In this document: positions 25,801-34,650 of the stretch, in pieces
How positions within the stretch are numbered: position 1 is the stretch's first letter
Layout of the letters: every line of letters begins with the position of its first letter
The notes under the pieces: generated by a model
Told to the model about the DNA's origin: nothing
Database searches by the model: none
What the model saw: only the letters and a program-made list of their open reading frames with translations
Position numbers and translations under genes: made by a program
Origin: Saprospiraceae bacterium
GTDB taxonomy: Bacteria > Bacteroidota > Bacteroidia > Chitinophagales > Saprospiraceae
Direction of reading: 5' to 3'
Assembly: GCA_021604865.1 (NCBI GenBank)
Contig: BQJU01000038.1
Coordinates: forward strand, 1-64,000
DNA: 64,000 nt

Positions 25801-26088
25801 TTTAGAAATGGTGGTCCTAGTGATGCCGCAGGGAATATTTTCTTTAACTCTGACTACCACGAAAAGGGAGATTTCATCAATTTACGCGAGGTGACCTTGA
25901 GCTATAATTTTGCCGGACTTGGCTTCCTTGAAAAAATAAAGATTGCTAGCATCCGCATTTTTGCTACCGGTAATAATCTGAAATATTTCACCAATTATAA
26001 TGGCCTGATGCCCGAAGAGGGTGGTTTGGACAACGGTAGGTATCCCAATCCAAGAGTCTATACTTTTGGCGCAAATGTGACCTTTTAA
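22825..26088 (+). CDS. SusC/RagA-type TonB-dependent outer-membrane transporter
   Basis: 1087 residues, typical length for the family. A signal peptide is followed by a carboxypeptidase-regulatory-like domain (about 42-115, KGTVTD...GVSIIVKGT...GTVTDADGNF), the TonB box/plug with DEVVVIGYG at about 121-130 and the SusC signature SLQVLKDAASTSIYGARGSNGVI near 215-240, then a long beta-barrel ending in FGANVTF. Together with the SusD gene 55 bases downstream it forms the glycan import pair. The substrate is inferred from neighbours: sialylated and sulfated oligosaccharides. Confidence 0.96.
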   Translation: MKEYSTTFLKRVLFLAVLVAGILSTPTAVSGFSLPHERNLDEITVKGTVTDGEVTLIGVSIIVKGTSIGTVTDADGNFEIIAPGPDEVLVFSYIGYTTVEVPINGRSEITLKMESSSSVLDEVVVIGYGEQSRTTLTTSVSKLDDRVLDNIPFSNAASALQGTVSGLRVQTTTGQPGSAPSVILRGGTSINDPNGASPLYIIDGVIRDNINDLNPNDIESLQVLKDAASTSIYGARGSNGVIIVTTKTGKFGESRISYNYSMGASNLAERYDLVNARDYLYYGRLGVAATGERHPERLSRLDLPVGYGIGNDLTNNTGFTPQYLTPENEHKLNEGWESMPDPIDPSQTIIFKNTDWQDVLFRTGITHDHYLSFSGGGENSSFDLGVGYQDNEGIGIGTGYQRFTGKLNGDLRVRDNVTIFGKVSFSNSKDESVYNTNQLFQRALGLPPTAKYTFEDGTFAPGQNRSIGNPAYHLNNLDRSRDLKRLTMVIGGNWEIVEGLTFEPYAAFYMSQERIDQFQKSYFNNATQFIDSRDAIGFFSDYQTQQYEGVLTYSKSFNNAHNFQVKGGVSYYNRGAYELEARGRGAASDLISTLNAAAEPTSVSSELTNQRIIGYFGRVTYDYQRKYLFSASARYDGASNLGDNNKWGFFPGVSAGWNVHREQFWDAMPDMVSTLKLRASYGVNGNLGNLSDFHAQGQYSVGQIYNGIAAVQNTRLANQDLQWEESKTFDFGFDLGILNNRINILFDFYRRETNNLLTNLDLPQNTGFSSILTNLGSLENKGVELDINANIINTQGGFQWDVGFNAAYNKNKILKLPENGNENNRIGGFEVFDPGSGKYIWVAGLQEGQAIGELYTYQKLGVYATDEEAAAGPIDLLVPGADKSKLGGDVIFLDVDGNGEIDTRDRVYAGNIYPDWTGGFSNFFSYKGFGLTIRTDFAIGHTIRNRTNATFMGQFQGDIGILNDIKNSWENQGDITDIPRYYWADQLAQNSQFRNGGPSDAAGNIFFNSDYHEKGDFINLREVTLSYNFAGLGFLEKIKIASIRIFATGNNLKYFTNYNGLMPEEGGLDNGRYPNPRVYTFGANVTF

Positions 26089-26142
26089 TTGAAAAAGGCA
26101 ACAAGCTATTGTAATTTTTAAATAAAAAATTCAGTATTAATC

Positions 26143-27618
26143 ATGAAAAAAACACTAGCAATAATAATAATGGTTTGCACGGGGATGTTCTTCAATTCCT
26201 GTACAGAAGACCTTGAATTAGCACCCACAAGTATTATCTCAGTCAACTCCTTCTGGAGTACGGAAGATGACGCCAAAGGAGGACTTTATGGCATGTATAC
26301 CCGGATGCGATCCCAATGTTATGACAATTTATTTAGTTGGGGCGGGGCTCGTGCAGAGCTTTTAAGTTACGGACTTCAGGCTTCAGAGGGTTTAGAACGT
26401 TATTTTGAAAACACACTTGACCCAATCAGTGCAGGACCAGATTGGAAAGGCCTGTACACCGTAATCCACGATGCCAATTTGTTATTGAAAAATGTACCTG
26501 ATATTGACTTTAGAGATGAAAAAGTAAAAAACGAAACACTTGCCCAGGCACATGCCATGCGGGCTTATGTATATTTCATTATTGCGAGAACCTGGGGTGG
26601 AGCACCGATTGTAACCGCTCCTTCAGAGGGTTATGATGCTGAGGTTATTTTCAAACCTCGTGCCTCAATAAGTGAAGTGTACACTTTAATAAAGCAGGAT
26701 ATTGACATGGCCATTTCCCTTTTTCCTGATGATAGTTTTTCTCCAGGAAGAAGTATCTGGTCCCGGCCTGCCGTGAATGCCCTGAAAGGCGATGTATATC
26801 TGTGGACGGCTAAAACCCAGGGTGGTGGAAATGCAGACTTGCAAACGGCATTGACTGCCCTTCAAGCGGTAAAAACTGGAGATGTCGCTCTGTTGCCTGC
26901 TTATGACGACGTGTTCAGGTATTCCAATAAAGGCAATTCCGAAGTCTTGATGGCCATGCATCTCGAAGACTTAGAAGCTAGCAATATGTATAGCGATCTG
27001 ATGTACATCAGAAATGACCAGATTCCCGCAAATGCTACACAAGAATCCAAGGACCTGTTGGGTACAGGAGGAGGCCTGAATCGTTGGGCACCAGCAGAAG
27101 GCTTTAGAGATCAATTTGCCGATGACGATAGTCGTAAAGACGCTACTTTTGTAGCTATGTTCACCGATGATGGCACAGGTCCTGCTTATTATGCTTCTGC
27201 TACCTTGAAATACCGTGGGTTTGTTGATGCGGGATCTAGAAAGTTTTTGGATGATATCATTTTATACCGATATGCTGATGTATTATTGATGATCGCTGAG
27301 GCTAAAAACGGACTGGGACAAGACCCTACGGCAGAGATGAACGCCGTTCGGGAAAGAGCCTATGGTGCAAATTTTGCCGGTCATGAGTTCGTCTCTGGAT
27401 CACAAGCAGATAACGACGATGCCATTTTGCAGGAAAGGTTGTTTGAATTGTCCTTCGAAGCTAAAAGATGGTGGGATCTGGTACGGTTTGATAAAGCCTT
27501 TGAATTGGTTCCTTCGTTAAATGGAAGAGAAAATGATCGCTATTTGTTGTTATTTCCAATACCCATTACAACACTTAGCTTGAACTCCAGTCTGGTTCAA
27601 AACCCAGGATATAATTAG
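26143..27618 (+). CDS. SusD/RagB-type surface glycan-binding lipoprotein
   Basis: 491 residues with a lipoprotein signal (FFNSC20), then the SusD-like N-terminal region and the RagB/SusD C-terminal domain ending with the typical DRYLLLFPIPITTLSLNSSL and QNPGYN. TPR-like helices with LAQAHAMRAYVYFIIARTWGGAP (about 138-160) are conserved in the family. It lies 55 bases downstream of the SusC gene and forms the lid of the SusC channel. An intrinsic-terminator-like hairpin lies about 205 bases downstream, so the sulfatase genes may be partly separated transcriptionally. Confidence 0.95.
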   Translation: MKKTLAIIIMVCTGMFFNSCTEDLELAPTSIISVNSFWSTEDDAKGGLYGMYTRMRSQCYDNLFSWGGARAELLSYGLQASEGLERYFENTLDPISAGPDWKGLYTVIHDANLLLKNVPDIDFRDEKVKNETLAQAHAMRAYVYFIIARTWGGAPIVTAPSEGYDAEVIFKPRASISEVYTLIKQDIDMAISLFPDDSFSPGRSIWSRPAVNALKGDVYLWTAKTQGGGNADLQTALTALQAVKTGDVALLPAYDDVFRYSNKGNSEVLMAMHLEDLEASNMYSDLMYIRNDQIPANATQESKDLLGTGGGLNRWAPAEGFRDQFADDDSRKDATFVAMFTDDGTGPAYYASATLKYRGFVDAGSRKFLDDIILYRYADVLLMIAEAKNGLGQDPTAEMNAVRERAYGANFAGHEFVSGSQADNDDAILQERLFELSFEAKRWWDLVRFDKAFELVPSLNGRENDRYLLLFPIPITTLSLNSSLVQNPGYN

Positions 27619-27647
27619 GAATTACTCAGGTTCTAGCCAGGAAAAGC

Positions 27648-27716
27648 TTCGCCGCAGAGGTGCAAAATACGCTGATAACGCAGAGAAGATAAGCGTGTTT
27701 TGCACCGCTGCGGTGA
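27648..27716. repeat. Imperfect 24-bp palindrome downstream of susD
   Basis: CGCCGCAGAGGTGCAAAATA (27651) continues to CGCT and pairs with AGCGTGTTTTGCACCGCTGCGGTG on the same strand, with GATAACGCAGAGAAGATA in the loop. The arms differ at only a few positions. No T-tract follows. It looks like a REP-type intergenic element, different from the GACC palindromes at 10-11 kb. Confidence 0.6.
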
Positions 27717-27822
27717 ATAAAATATAGGTCACGGTTTATTCTTTTTGAATAATGCCTATGCCTCAATTTGGATTTAGACGACGTTGAATAGTTTATTTAA
27801 GTTTCGTAATTACTAGTGAGTT

Positions 27823-27847
27823 GGAGGGGGGGAGCCCCCTCTTTTTA
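27823..27847 (+). terminator. Probable intrinsic terminator after susD
   Basis: GGAGGGGG, loop, then CCCCCTC and TTTTT: a GC-rich stem followed by a five-base T run, 205 bases after the SusD stop and 72 bases before the next sulfatase start. In Sus-type operons such a terminator often lowers expression of downstream enzyme genes relative to SusCD. Confidence 0.6.
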
Positions 27848-27918
27848 ATTTGTTCCTGTTTCATGCGGCAATATCCCATTGCCTCTTGGATTATTTAATC
27901 TATTTTTCAATTTTAAAC

Positions 27919-29370
27919 ATGCCAAAACCTACTAACCTATTTTGTTACTGGCTGCTGTCTGTTTTTATAATGATTGGTTCTTGTACCAGTACCAACCTGC
28001 AAGATGTAAGGAGGTTAAATGGTTCATCTCCCAACTTCCTCATCATTCTCGCTGATGACCTGGGGTATGGCGATCTGGGATGTTTTGGCAACAAAATCAT
28101 TAAAACACCAAACCTTGACCAACTGGCCCGACAAGGTGTACTTTATACAGATTGTTATGCTTCTGCGCCTATGTGCTCGCCATCACGGGCAGGATTATTG
28201 ACCGGAAGGGTGCCTTACCGCACGGGTATTTACGATTGGATTGCACCCGATTCGCTGATGTATTTACCTCGAAATGAACACACTATTGCTACATTGTTAA
28301 AAGAACAAAATTACGCTACCAGTCTGTTTGGAAAATGGCATTTAAATGGCTCATTTGATCCTTCTATCCAAACACAACCCCAAGACCACGGATTTGATTA
28401 TTGGTATGCAACCCAATATAGTCCCGACCATAAAGACCCCAAAGGATTTTATAGAAATGGCAAACCTGCGGAACAACCCGAAGGTTATTCCTGTCAAATA
28501 GTGGCTCATGAAGCCGCCAATTGGTTGAAAAATATCCGGGATAAAGGAAAGCCCTTTTTCCAGTTTGTCGCTTTTCATGAACCCCACGAACCTATCATGT
28601 CTCCGCCTGCCTTAGTAAAACAGTACCAGAAATACGGTATAAAGGCAGAATATTATGCAAATGTAACCAATCTGGATAACGCAATCGGCAAGATTTTAAA
28701 GACCCTGGAGGCGGAAGGAATAGCTGACAATACCTTCGTCATTTTCACCTCTGACAATGGTCCTGCAGCATATACACCAACCGGCTATTTTAATAAATCG
28801 CACGGATCAGCAGCACCGCTTCGTGGTTACAAAAGGCATCAGTTTGAAGGGGGCATCAGGGTACCTGGCATCTTACGTTGGCCAAAAAGAACCAAAGCTG
28901 GAACAACAGAAAATACACCTATTTGTAATATAGATTTCTTGCCTACGTTATGCCACCTGGCAGGAGTTAAACTTCCTGTAGATCTTAAAATTGACGGCAC
29001 CGATATTTCGCCTCTTTTTGTTGGAAAAGAAATAAATCGGCCGACACCACTCCACTGGCATTTTTATGATCCCTGGGGTGGCCCGCAATCGCTGCTGAGG
29101 ACCGACAAGTGGATTTTAGGCGCAACGTGGGATGTAGGCGATTTTCATAAAAAAGGTCGATTTTATCCCGCTGAAGAATTGCCGATTATTAAAAAATCCC
29201 GGTTAGCTGAATTTTCACTTTACAATATTCGAAATGACCTTCATCAGGACCAGGATATAGCCAAACAATATCCTGAAGTGGTGCGGGATTTATCGCGACA
29301 ATTAATTCAATTGCATCAGGATGTGATGCAGGAAGCGCCATTGCCACAAGAGTTAAAAACACCAAAATAG
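27919..29370 (+). CDS. Sulfatase (S1 family), lipoprotein
   Basis: 483 residues when started at the ATG at 27919, which puts a lipoprotein signal (MIGSC22) at the N-terminus; an in-frame upstream start at 27850 would bury it. The formylglycine motif is C86-S-P-S-R90 (MCSPSRAGLLTG). Metal-site residues appear in LADDLGYGDLG and in FTSDNGPAAY. It lies in the plus-strand enzyme arm, 8 bases before the sulfatase-sialidase fusion. It probably removes a sulfate ester, at a different position or sugar from the other two sulfatases. Exact specificity is unknown. Confidence 0.9.
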   Translation: MPKPTNLFCYWLLSVFIMIGSCTSTNLQDVRRLNGSSPNFLIILADDLGYGDLGCFGNKIIKTPNLDQLARQGVLYTDCYASAPMCSPSRAGLLTGRVPYRTGIYDWIAPDSLMYLPRNEHTIATLLKEQNYATSLFGKWHLNGSFDPSIQTQPQDHGFDYWYATQYSPDHKDPKGFYRNGKPAEQPEGYSCQIVAHEAANWLKNIRDKGKPFFQFVAFHEPHEPIMSPPALVKQYQKYGIKAEYYANVTNLDNAIGKILKTLEAEGIADNTFVIFTSDNGPAAYTPTGYFNKSHGSAAPLRGYKRHQFEGGIRVPGILRWPKRTKAGTTENTPICNIDFLPTLCHLAGVKLPVDLKIDGTDISPLFVGKEINRPTPLHWHFYDPWGGPQSLLRTDKWILGATWDVGDFHKKGRFYPAEELPIIKKSRLAEFSLYNIRNDLHQDQDIAKQYPEVVRDLSRQLIQLHQDVMQEAPLPQELKTPK

Positions 29371-29377
29371 AGCATTT

Positions 29378-32005
29378 ATGAAATACCCATTATTTCAAAG
29401 AAACGGTTCTTTTTATAAGCTTTTGCTTCTAACTTGTATCCTCTTAACTTGCCTTCCTTATGCTAATCAGGCTCAAAAAAATGAAGAGACTACTCCTCCA
29501 AATATTTTACTCATTGTTTCTGAAGATAACGGCCCTGATCTAGGCTGTTATGGTGTCGAAGCCGTCAAAAGCCCTCACCTCGATCGTCTGGCGGAAGAGG
29601 GTGTTTTATTTGAAAATGCCTTTGTGACTTATTCGGTCTGCAGCCCTTCACGGGGTACCCTGTTTACGGGGTTGTATCCACATCAGAATGGACAGATTGG
29701 ACTGGCCACTCATAAATTCAGGATGCATGATGATTTAAAAACTTTACCCGTTTATTTGAAAGAAGCAGGTTATCGTACGGGGTGTTTGGGGAAAATACAT
29801 GTCAATCCTGAAACCCTCGTTCCATTTGACTTTCATCCTATCAAAAGCAGCAATTTTGCTAAAAAGAAACTGCCGGATTATGCAAAAGAGGCGGCAAAAT
29901 TTATCAATCAATCTGATTCTGCCTTTTTTCTGATGGTCAACTTCCCGGATGCGCATTTTCCTTTACAAAGACAGGTGGAAGGCATGCCGGCAAACCCTAT
30001 TGATGGCAAAGATTTGCAGCAGAGTCTACCTTTTGTTGGGGCCGATAGTGAGCGTTTGCGGGAATTTACAGCCAACTATTACAACAGCATGATGCGTCTG
30101 GATGAGTCAGTAGGCATGCTGCTCGATAGCCTTAATGCTTCGGGTAAACGGCGAGAGACTATCATCATTTACCTGGGAGATCACGGCGCTCAATTTTCGA
30201 GAGGGAAATGCAGCAATTATGAAGCGGGACTAAGGGTGCCTTTTATCGTTAATTGGCCGGGAAAAATCGAAGGCGGCCGAAGAAACGAGGCGTTGGTCTC
30301 CTCCATTGATCTAATGCCGACTATTTTGGAGCTGGCGGACGTGGAGATGCCAAATGAACTTCCTGGTATTTCACTTTTGCCAAATTTGAAAAACAAGGAG
30401 GCCAAATCGGATCGCCAATATATTTTTGCTGGAGGCAATGGCTCTACCTCCTTGCTCTATTTCCCCAGGCGCAGCATACGTGATGAACGGTATAAATTGA
30501 TCAACAACCTTTTATCCGATAGAGAAAATCCGAAATTTCGTTTTTATGCTGACCACCACAACCAACATTTTGCGGCAGGCACTACAGAAGCAGAAATTGC
30601 TGCTGCTCCGGAAAATATACAAGAGGCCTATGCCTGTTGGAAATCACCGCCACCTTTTGAATTGTATGATTTAAAAAATGATCCGTTTGAATTTAATAAT
30701 CTGATCGATGAGCAAACACACCATGCGATTTTTGAACGACTAAAAATGGCTTTGGAAAATTGGCAGGAAGCAACACAGGATCCATTTCGCAAACCGGAAA
30801 TCCTAGCAAAATTCAACGCTGAAATCGACGAAGTAAACCAAAAATACCCCAACCACACCTACGCTAAGAATCCCAACTTCGAATGGTCCTATCTGGATTA
30901 TTTTAGAGAAAATAAGGTATTGCAGCAAACGGATCTTTTTGTTGGTGGCGAAGATGGCATTGCCAATTATAGAATTCCTGCCCTGGTGACAACGACTAAA
31001 GGTACGCTTCTGGCGGCCTGTGATGCCCGGGTAGATCGAAGAGGCGACTTGCCCAACAACATTGATCTCGCATTGCGGCGAAGTACAGATAATGGAAAAA
31101 CCTGGTCAAAACCCAAAATCATTATCGATTATCCAGGACAAGAAGGTGGCGGAGATCCGGCCATGTTGGTGGATCAGGAGACTGGTTTGATCTGGCTCTT
31201 TTTTGTCTACGGTGCTGAGGGAATTGGCATCAATCAATCCAAACAAGGTTTTGGCAAAGATACGACGCAACAATTGATGCTGATCCATAGTACAGATGAT
31301 GGTTTAACCTGGTCAGAACCCCGAAACATCACCAAGGAGGTGAAAAAGGAAGACTGGTACGGCATCTTTTTCGCTTCAGGCCGCGGCCTACAGTTGAGGT
31401 CGGGACGATTAATGGTAAACCTGATGGTGAAAAAAGAATTTGGTACCAGCAAACAGGATCATGCCTATATAGCCTATAGCGATGACCATGGTGAAACCTG
31501 GCAAACCTCAGCTTCTGCCGGCGATAAAATGGGTGAAAGCAAGTCCGTAGAACTCGATGATGGTTCGGTGATGATCAATATGCGTAGCAAACACAAGCGG
31601 CACCACCGGGCGATCAATATGTCAAAAGATGGTGGTAAAACCTGGGGCGAGTATTCCCACGAAAGTGGCTTAATAGAACCTACCTGTAATGCCAGCATCA
31701 TCAGATATACTTCCGTCAAAGATGGCTTTGAGAAGAGTCGCCTCTTATTTTCAAACCCCGCCGATGAAAATAAACGACAAAATATGGCGGTACGGATCAG
31801 CTATGATGAAGGCAAAACCTGGTCGCCTCCAAAAGTCATTCATTCTGGCCCAGCAGCCTATTCTTCCTTAACTGTTTTAGCCGATGGCTCCATTGGTTTA
31901 TTTTATGAAAGAGGCGATCTTAGGGCCGATGAAAAAATTACTTTTGCCAGGTTTACCTTGGAGTGGTTGACGGATGGAAAAGATAAATTGTCGAAGAAAT
32001 ACTAA
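29378..32005 (+). CDS. Bifunctional sulfatase-sialidase fusion
   Basis: 875 residues in one uninterrupted frame. After a signal peptide (about 1-32) comes a complete sulfatase domain (about 38-475) with the formylglycine motif C88-S-P-S-R92, the metal-site segment VSEDNGPDLG and LGDHGAQF near 267-273. After a short linker (480-515) a GH33-type sialidase domain runs to the end (about 515-870), with YRIP at 531-534, CDAR at 548-551 and Asp-boxes STDNGKTW, STDDGLTW, SDDHGETW, SKDGGKTW and SYDEGKTW. Both halves keep their hallmark catalytic motifs. A joint action on sulfated, sialylated chains, such as sulfated sialic acids or sialyl-sulfo-glycans, is the natural inference. It lies 8 bases after a sulfatase and 1 base before a sialate O-acetylesterase gene. 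Confidence 0.92.
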   Translation: MKYPLFQRNGSFYKLLLLTCILLTCLPYANQAQKNEETTPPNILLIVSEDNGPDLGCYGVEAVKSPHLDRLAEEGVLFENAFVTYSVCSPSRGTLFTGLYPHQNGQIGLATHKFRMHDDLKTLPVYLKEAGYRTGCLGKIHVNPETLVPFDFHPIKSSNFAKKKLPDYAKEAAKFINQSDSAFFLMVNFPDAHFPLQRQVEGMPANPIDGKDLQQSLPFVGADSERLREFTANYYNSMMRLDESVGMLLDSLNASGKRRETIIIYLGDHGAQFSRGKCSNYEAGLRVPFIVNWPGKIEGGRRNEALVSSIDLMPTILELADVEMPNELPGISLLPNLKNKEAKSDRQYIFAGGNGSTSLLYFPRRSIRDERYKLINNLLSDRENPKFRFYADHHNQHFAAGTTEAEIAAAPENIQEAYACWKSPPPFELYDLKNDPFEFNNLIDEQTHHAIFERLKMALENWQEATQDPFRKPEILAKFNAEIDEVNQKYPNHTYAKNPNFEWSYLDYFRENKVLQQTDLFVGGEDGIANYRIPALVTTTKGTLLAACDARVDRRGDLPNNIDLALRRSTDNGKTWSKPKIIIDYPGQEGGGDPAMLVDQETGLIWLFFVYGAEGIGINQSKQGFGKDTTQQLMLIHSTDDGLTWSEPRNITKEVKKEDWYGIFFASGRGLQLRSGRLMVNLMVKKEFGTSKQDHAYIAYSDDHGETWQTSASAGDKMGESKSVELDDGSVMINMRSKHKRHHRAINMSKDGGKTWGEYSHESGLIEPTCNASIIRYTSVKDGFEKSRLLFSNPADENKRQNMAVRISYDEGKTWSPPKVIHSGPAAYSSLTVLADGSIGLFYERGDLRADEKITFARFTLEWLTDGKDKLSKKY

Positions 32006-32006
32006 T

Positions 32007-33560
32007 ATGAAGATTCAATTAAAATTTTACGGCTTCATCCTGTTTTTGGGATTGATTTTGCCAATAAATAGCAAGGCGCAACTCCACTTACCCAATCTAT
32101 TCAGTGACCACATGGTGCTACAAAGGCATCTGCCCATTCCGGTATGGGGTACTGCCTCAGCAGGCAGTGAAGTGGTGGTTCGTTTTGAAAAAGTTGAACT
32201 AAAAACGCAGGTTGATGCCGATGGCAACTGGAGGGTGAGTTTTCCGGCAAGGAGCGAAGGCGGCCCCTTTGAATTATCCATTTTGGGTGATGGCAAATCC
32301 ATTGTATTCAAAGATATTTTAGTAGGAGAAGTCTGGCTTTGTTCTGGCCAATCAAATATGGAATGGTCCTTAAAAAGGACTGCTGAAGGAGAAAGGGAGA
32401 TCCCGAATGCCAATAACCCCAATATCCGACTTTTTCATCTAAAGAAAAAGCACGATATGTATAAGTCGCCCTTTACACAGGAACAATTGGAAAGCTTTAC
32501 TGCTGGCGATTTTTTTTACCCGGCCAAATGGGAAAAATGTTCGCCAGAAACCGCTGCAGTGTTCTCAGGCGTGGGCTATTTCTTTGGAAAGACCCTACAA
32601 GATTCCTTACAGATCCCGATTGGACTGATTCAAAATGCAGTTGGTGGTTCTCCGATCCAATCCTGGATCAGTGAAGAAGCGTTTGCAAGCCATCCACAAC
32701 TGAATTATTTTGTAAAATTTCGGGAAGGAGGCAATTGGTTGGATTTGGAGAATATCAATCCCTGGCTAAAGGAACGTGCCCTACAAAATTGGGCCGATTG
32801 GGTTAACCAAGAAAAGAGTGGAGAACTACCAGGGCACCCATTTGCTCCAACCTATTTATTTGAAAGTGCAATTCAACCGCTACAAGATTATCCTCTGCGA
32901 GGAGTGATCTGGTATCAGGGAGAATCCAATGCGACTAATCCGGAAAATTATGCTGCATTGTTTGAATTAATGGTGAAAAATTGGCGCCAGACCTGGCAGC
33001 TGGATTTGCCTTTTTATTTTATCCAACTACCCAAAATTGGTACCCGTAATCTCTGGCCAGAATTTCGGGAAGCTCAGGAAAAGTGCCTGGCCATACAAAA
33101 TACGGGCATGGTGGTTGCCATTGATGGCGGACATCCAACAAATGTGCATCCCAAAGAAAAAGAAGGCATTTCACAACGCCTGGCCAATCTTGCCCTGGCC
33201 AAAACTTATGGCAAAATGCTTTTGGCAGAAAGCCCTATGTTGTCTACTTTTGAATGGCAGAAAAAGGATCGTCAAATTGTGCTTAATTTTAAGCAAACTT
33301 ACGGTGGTTTGAAGATTAGTAGGGGAGAAGTGCCCACTGGCTTTTTGCTTCAAGGATATTTGGAACAAGGCAGCCTGGAAGCCTTTATCATACCAGAAAA
33401 GATAAGGATAGAAAACGAAAAAATCATCCTCAATTATCCCGAAAATTTTCTACCAGTAAATGTAAAATACGCCTGGGCTCCAGCTCCTGATAATAACATA
33501 GTTAATAGCGAAAATTTGCCCTTGGCACCGTTTAAGATACTCTTGGGCGGTCGGGATTAA
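32007..33560 (+). CDS. Sialate O-acetylesterase
   Basis: 517 residues from the ATG at 32007, just after the stop of the fusion gene. An upstream in-frame ATG inside the fusion gene was rejected because only this start gives an N-terminal signal peptide (FILFLGLILPINSKAQ). The catalytic serine motif is SGQSNMEW and a second block YQGESNAT is present. The N-terminal beta domain begins LPNLFSDHMVLQRHLPIPVWG, as in Bacteroidota sialate O-acetylesterases. It removes O-acetyl groups that block sialidases, so it complements the sialidases encoded on both sides. Confidence 0.92.
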   Translation: MKIQLKFYGFILFLGLILPINSKAQLHLPNLFSDHMVLQRHLPIPVWGTASAGSEVVVRFEKVELKTQVDADGNWRVSFPARSEGGPFELSILGDGKSIVFKDILVGEVWLCSGQSNMEWSLKRTAEGEREIPNANNPNIRLFHLKKKHDMYKSPFTQEQLESFTAGDFFYPAKWEKCSPETAAVFSGVGYFFGKTLQDSLQIPIGLIQNAVGGSPIQSWISEEAFASHPQLNYFVKFREGGNWLDLENINPWLKERALQNWADWVNQEKSGELPGHPFAPTYLFESAIQPLQDYPLRGVIWYQGESNATNPENYAALFELMVKNWRQTWQLDLPFYFIQLPKIGTRNLWPEFREAQEKCLAIQNTGMVVAIDGGHPTNVHPKEKEGISQRLANLALAKTYGKMLLAESPMLSTFEWQKKDRQIVLNFKQTYGGLKISRGEVPTGFLLQGYLEQGSLEAFIIPEKIRIENEKIILNYPENFLPVNVKYAWAPAPDNNIVNSENLPLAPFKILLGGRD

Positions 33561-33757
33561 GTGCTTGTTTTGTAGCCCATGCTCGTACTCTGCCTTCGCG
33601 AAGCTACGGCGAAGCAAGGCGCTGAGTCCTTCGCCAAAGGCTACGGCCGCGCGCCGTCGTCGAAGCCTTTCGCTTGCGCCGAAGCTTCAGCGAAGGAGCA
33701 TGGCGCAGATACCCGGAGAAAGCTTCAGCGCAAGCGTAAGTTTGACCTTCAAACATG
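33561..33757. repeat. Dispersed MITE-like repeat, copy B
   Basis: It starts right after the acetylesterase stop with GCTTGTTTTGTAGC and ends GACCTTCAAACATG at 33757. The interior shares TCTGCCTTCGCGAAGCTACG, GGCGCTGAGTCCTTCG and GCGCCGTCGTCGAAGC with copies A and C, and contains several nested GCGAAGC/GCTTCGC inverted repeats. It fills almost the whole gap to the creatininase-family gene. Short open frames inside it are artefacts of this repeat. Confidence 0.75.
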
Positions 33758-33806
33758 TACTAAGTTCCGTTCACAACAAAAATTTATCATTAAAATATAA
33801 AAAATC

Positions 33807-34574
33807 ATGCAAATAAGACCATACATCCTGGCCGAAACCAACTGGAAAACCGTTAAGGATACTGATTACAAAGTAGCCCTACTTCCTTGGGGAGCCACCG
33901 AAGCGCACAATTACCACATGCCCTACGCCACCGACAATTACGAATCGGAATATGTCGCTGCGGAATCGGCACGCCAGGCATGGGAAAATGGTGCAAAAGT
34001 CATCGTTTTACCGGGCATCCCTTTTGGGGTTAATACTGGGCAACTCGATGTCAAACTATGCATGAATATAAATCCAAGCACCCAATATGCAATTCTTAAG
34101 GATATTGCTGATGTATTGCTTCGGCATGATATTCAGAAATTGGTCATCATCAATTCCCATGGCGGCAATAATTTTAAAAACATGATCCGGGAATTGTCGA
34201 TTAATTTTCCGGAATTATTCACGTGTAGCATAAATTGGTGGGCCATCGGAAATTCGAAAGACTATTTTGATGAACCAGGTGATCATGCCGGGGAACTTGA
34301 AACCAGTGCCATCATGCATATTCGGCCCGATCTGGTTTTACCATTGTCAGAAGCAGGTCCTGGCATTGACCGCAAATATAAAATTAAAGGTTTAAAAGAT
34401 GGATGGGCTACTTCCCAACGGCAATGGACCAAGGTGACCGCAGATACGGGCGTGGGTAATCCGGCTCATTCTACAGCTGAAAAAGGCAAAAGGTTTTTGG
34501 AAATGACCACGCTAGAAATTAGCCGTTTTTTAATAGAATTGGAACAAACTAGCCTTGACAACCTATATGAATAA
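33807..34574 (+). CDS. Creatininase-family amidohydrolase
   Basis: 255 residues. Metal-binding residues of the creatininase fold are visible: E and H in WGATEAHNYHMPYATDNY (about 28-45), H in INSHGGNN (about 115) and E in GELETSAIMH. The family includes creatinine amidohydrolase, FAPy deformylase and amide hydrolases of several pathways, so the name does not fix a substrate. It has no signal peptide and is the last plus-strand gene of the sialoglycan enzyme arm, separated from the acetylesterase by repeat copy B. A role in opening or deacylating an amide of a modified amino sugar is conceivable but unproven. Confidence 0.8.
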   Translation: MQIRPYILAETNWKTVKDTDYKVALLPWGATEAHNYHMPYATDNYESEYVAAESARQAWENGAKVIVLPGIPFGVNTGQLDVKLCMNINPSTQYAILKDIADVLLRHDIQKLVIINSHGGNNFKNMIRELSINFPELFTCSINWWAIGNSKDYFDEPGDHAGELETSAIMHIRPDLVLPLSEAGPGIDRKYKIKGLKDGWATSQRQWTKVTADTGVGNPAHSTAEKGKRFLEMTTLEISRFLIELEQTSLDNLYE

Positions 34575-34593
34575 AAAGGAACCAAGTTTTTAT

Positions 34594-34650
34594 TAGAGCA
34601 TCATGTTTGAAGGCCATCTTTTATATCGAAAAGTGATCTTTTGCCATCAA
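34594..34650. repeat. Dispersed MITE-like repeat, copy D (end fragment)
   Basis: AGAGCATCATGTTTGAAGGC is followed by a stretch containing CGAAAAGTGATCTTTTGC. The same CGAAAAGTGATCCTTTGC occurs inside copy C at 44404. This is a degraded or partial member of the dispersed family, again just after a stop codon (20 bases after the creatininase-family gene). Confidence 0.55.
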
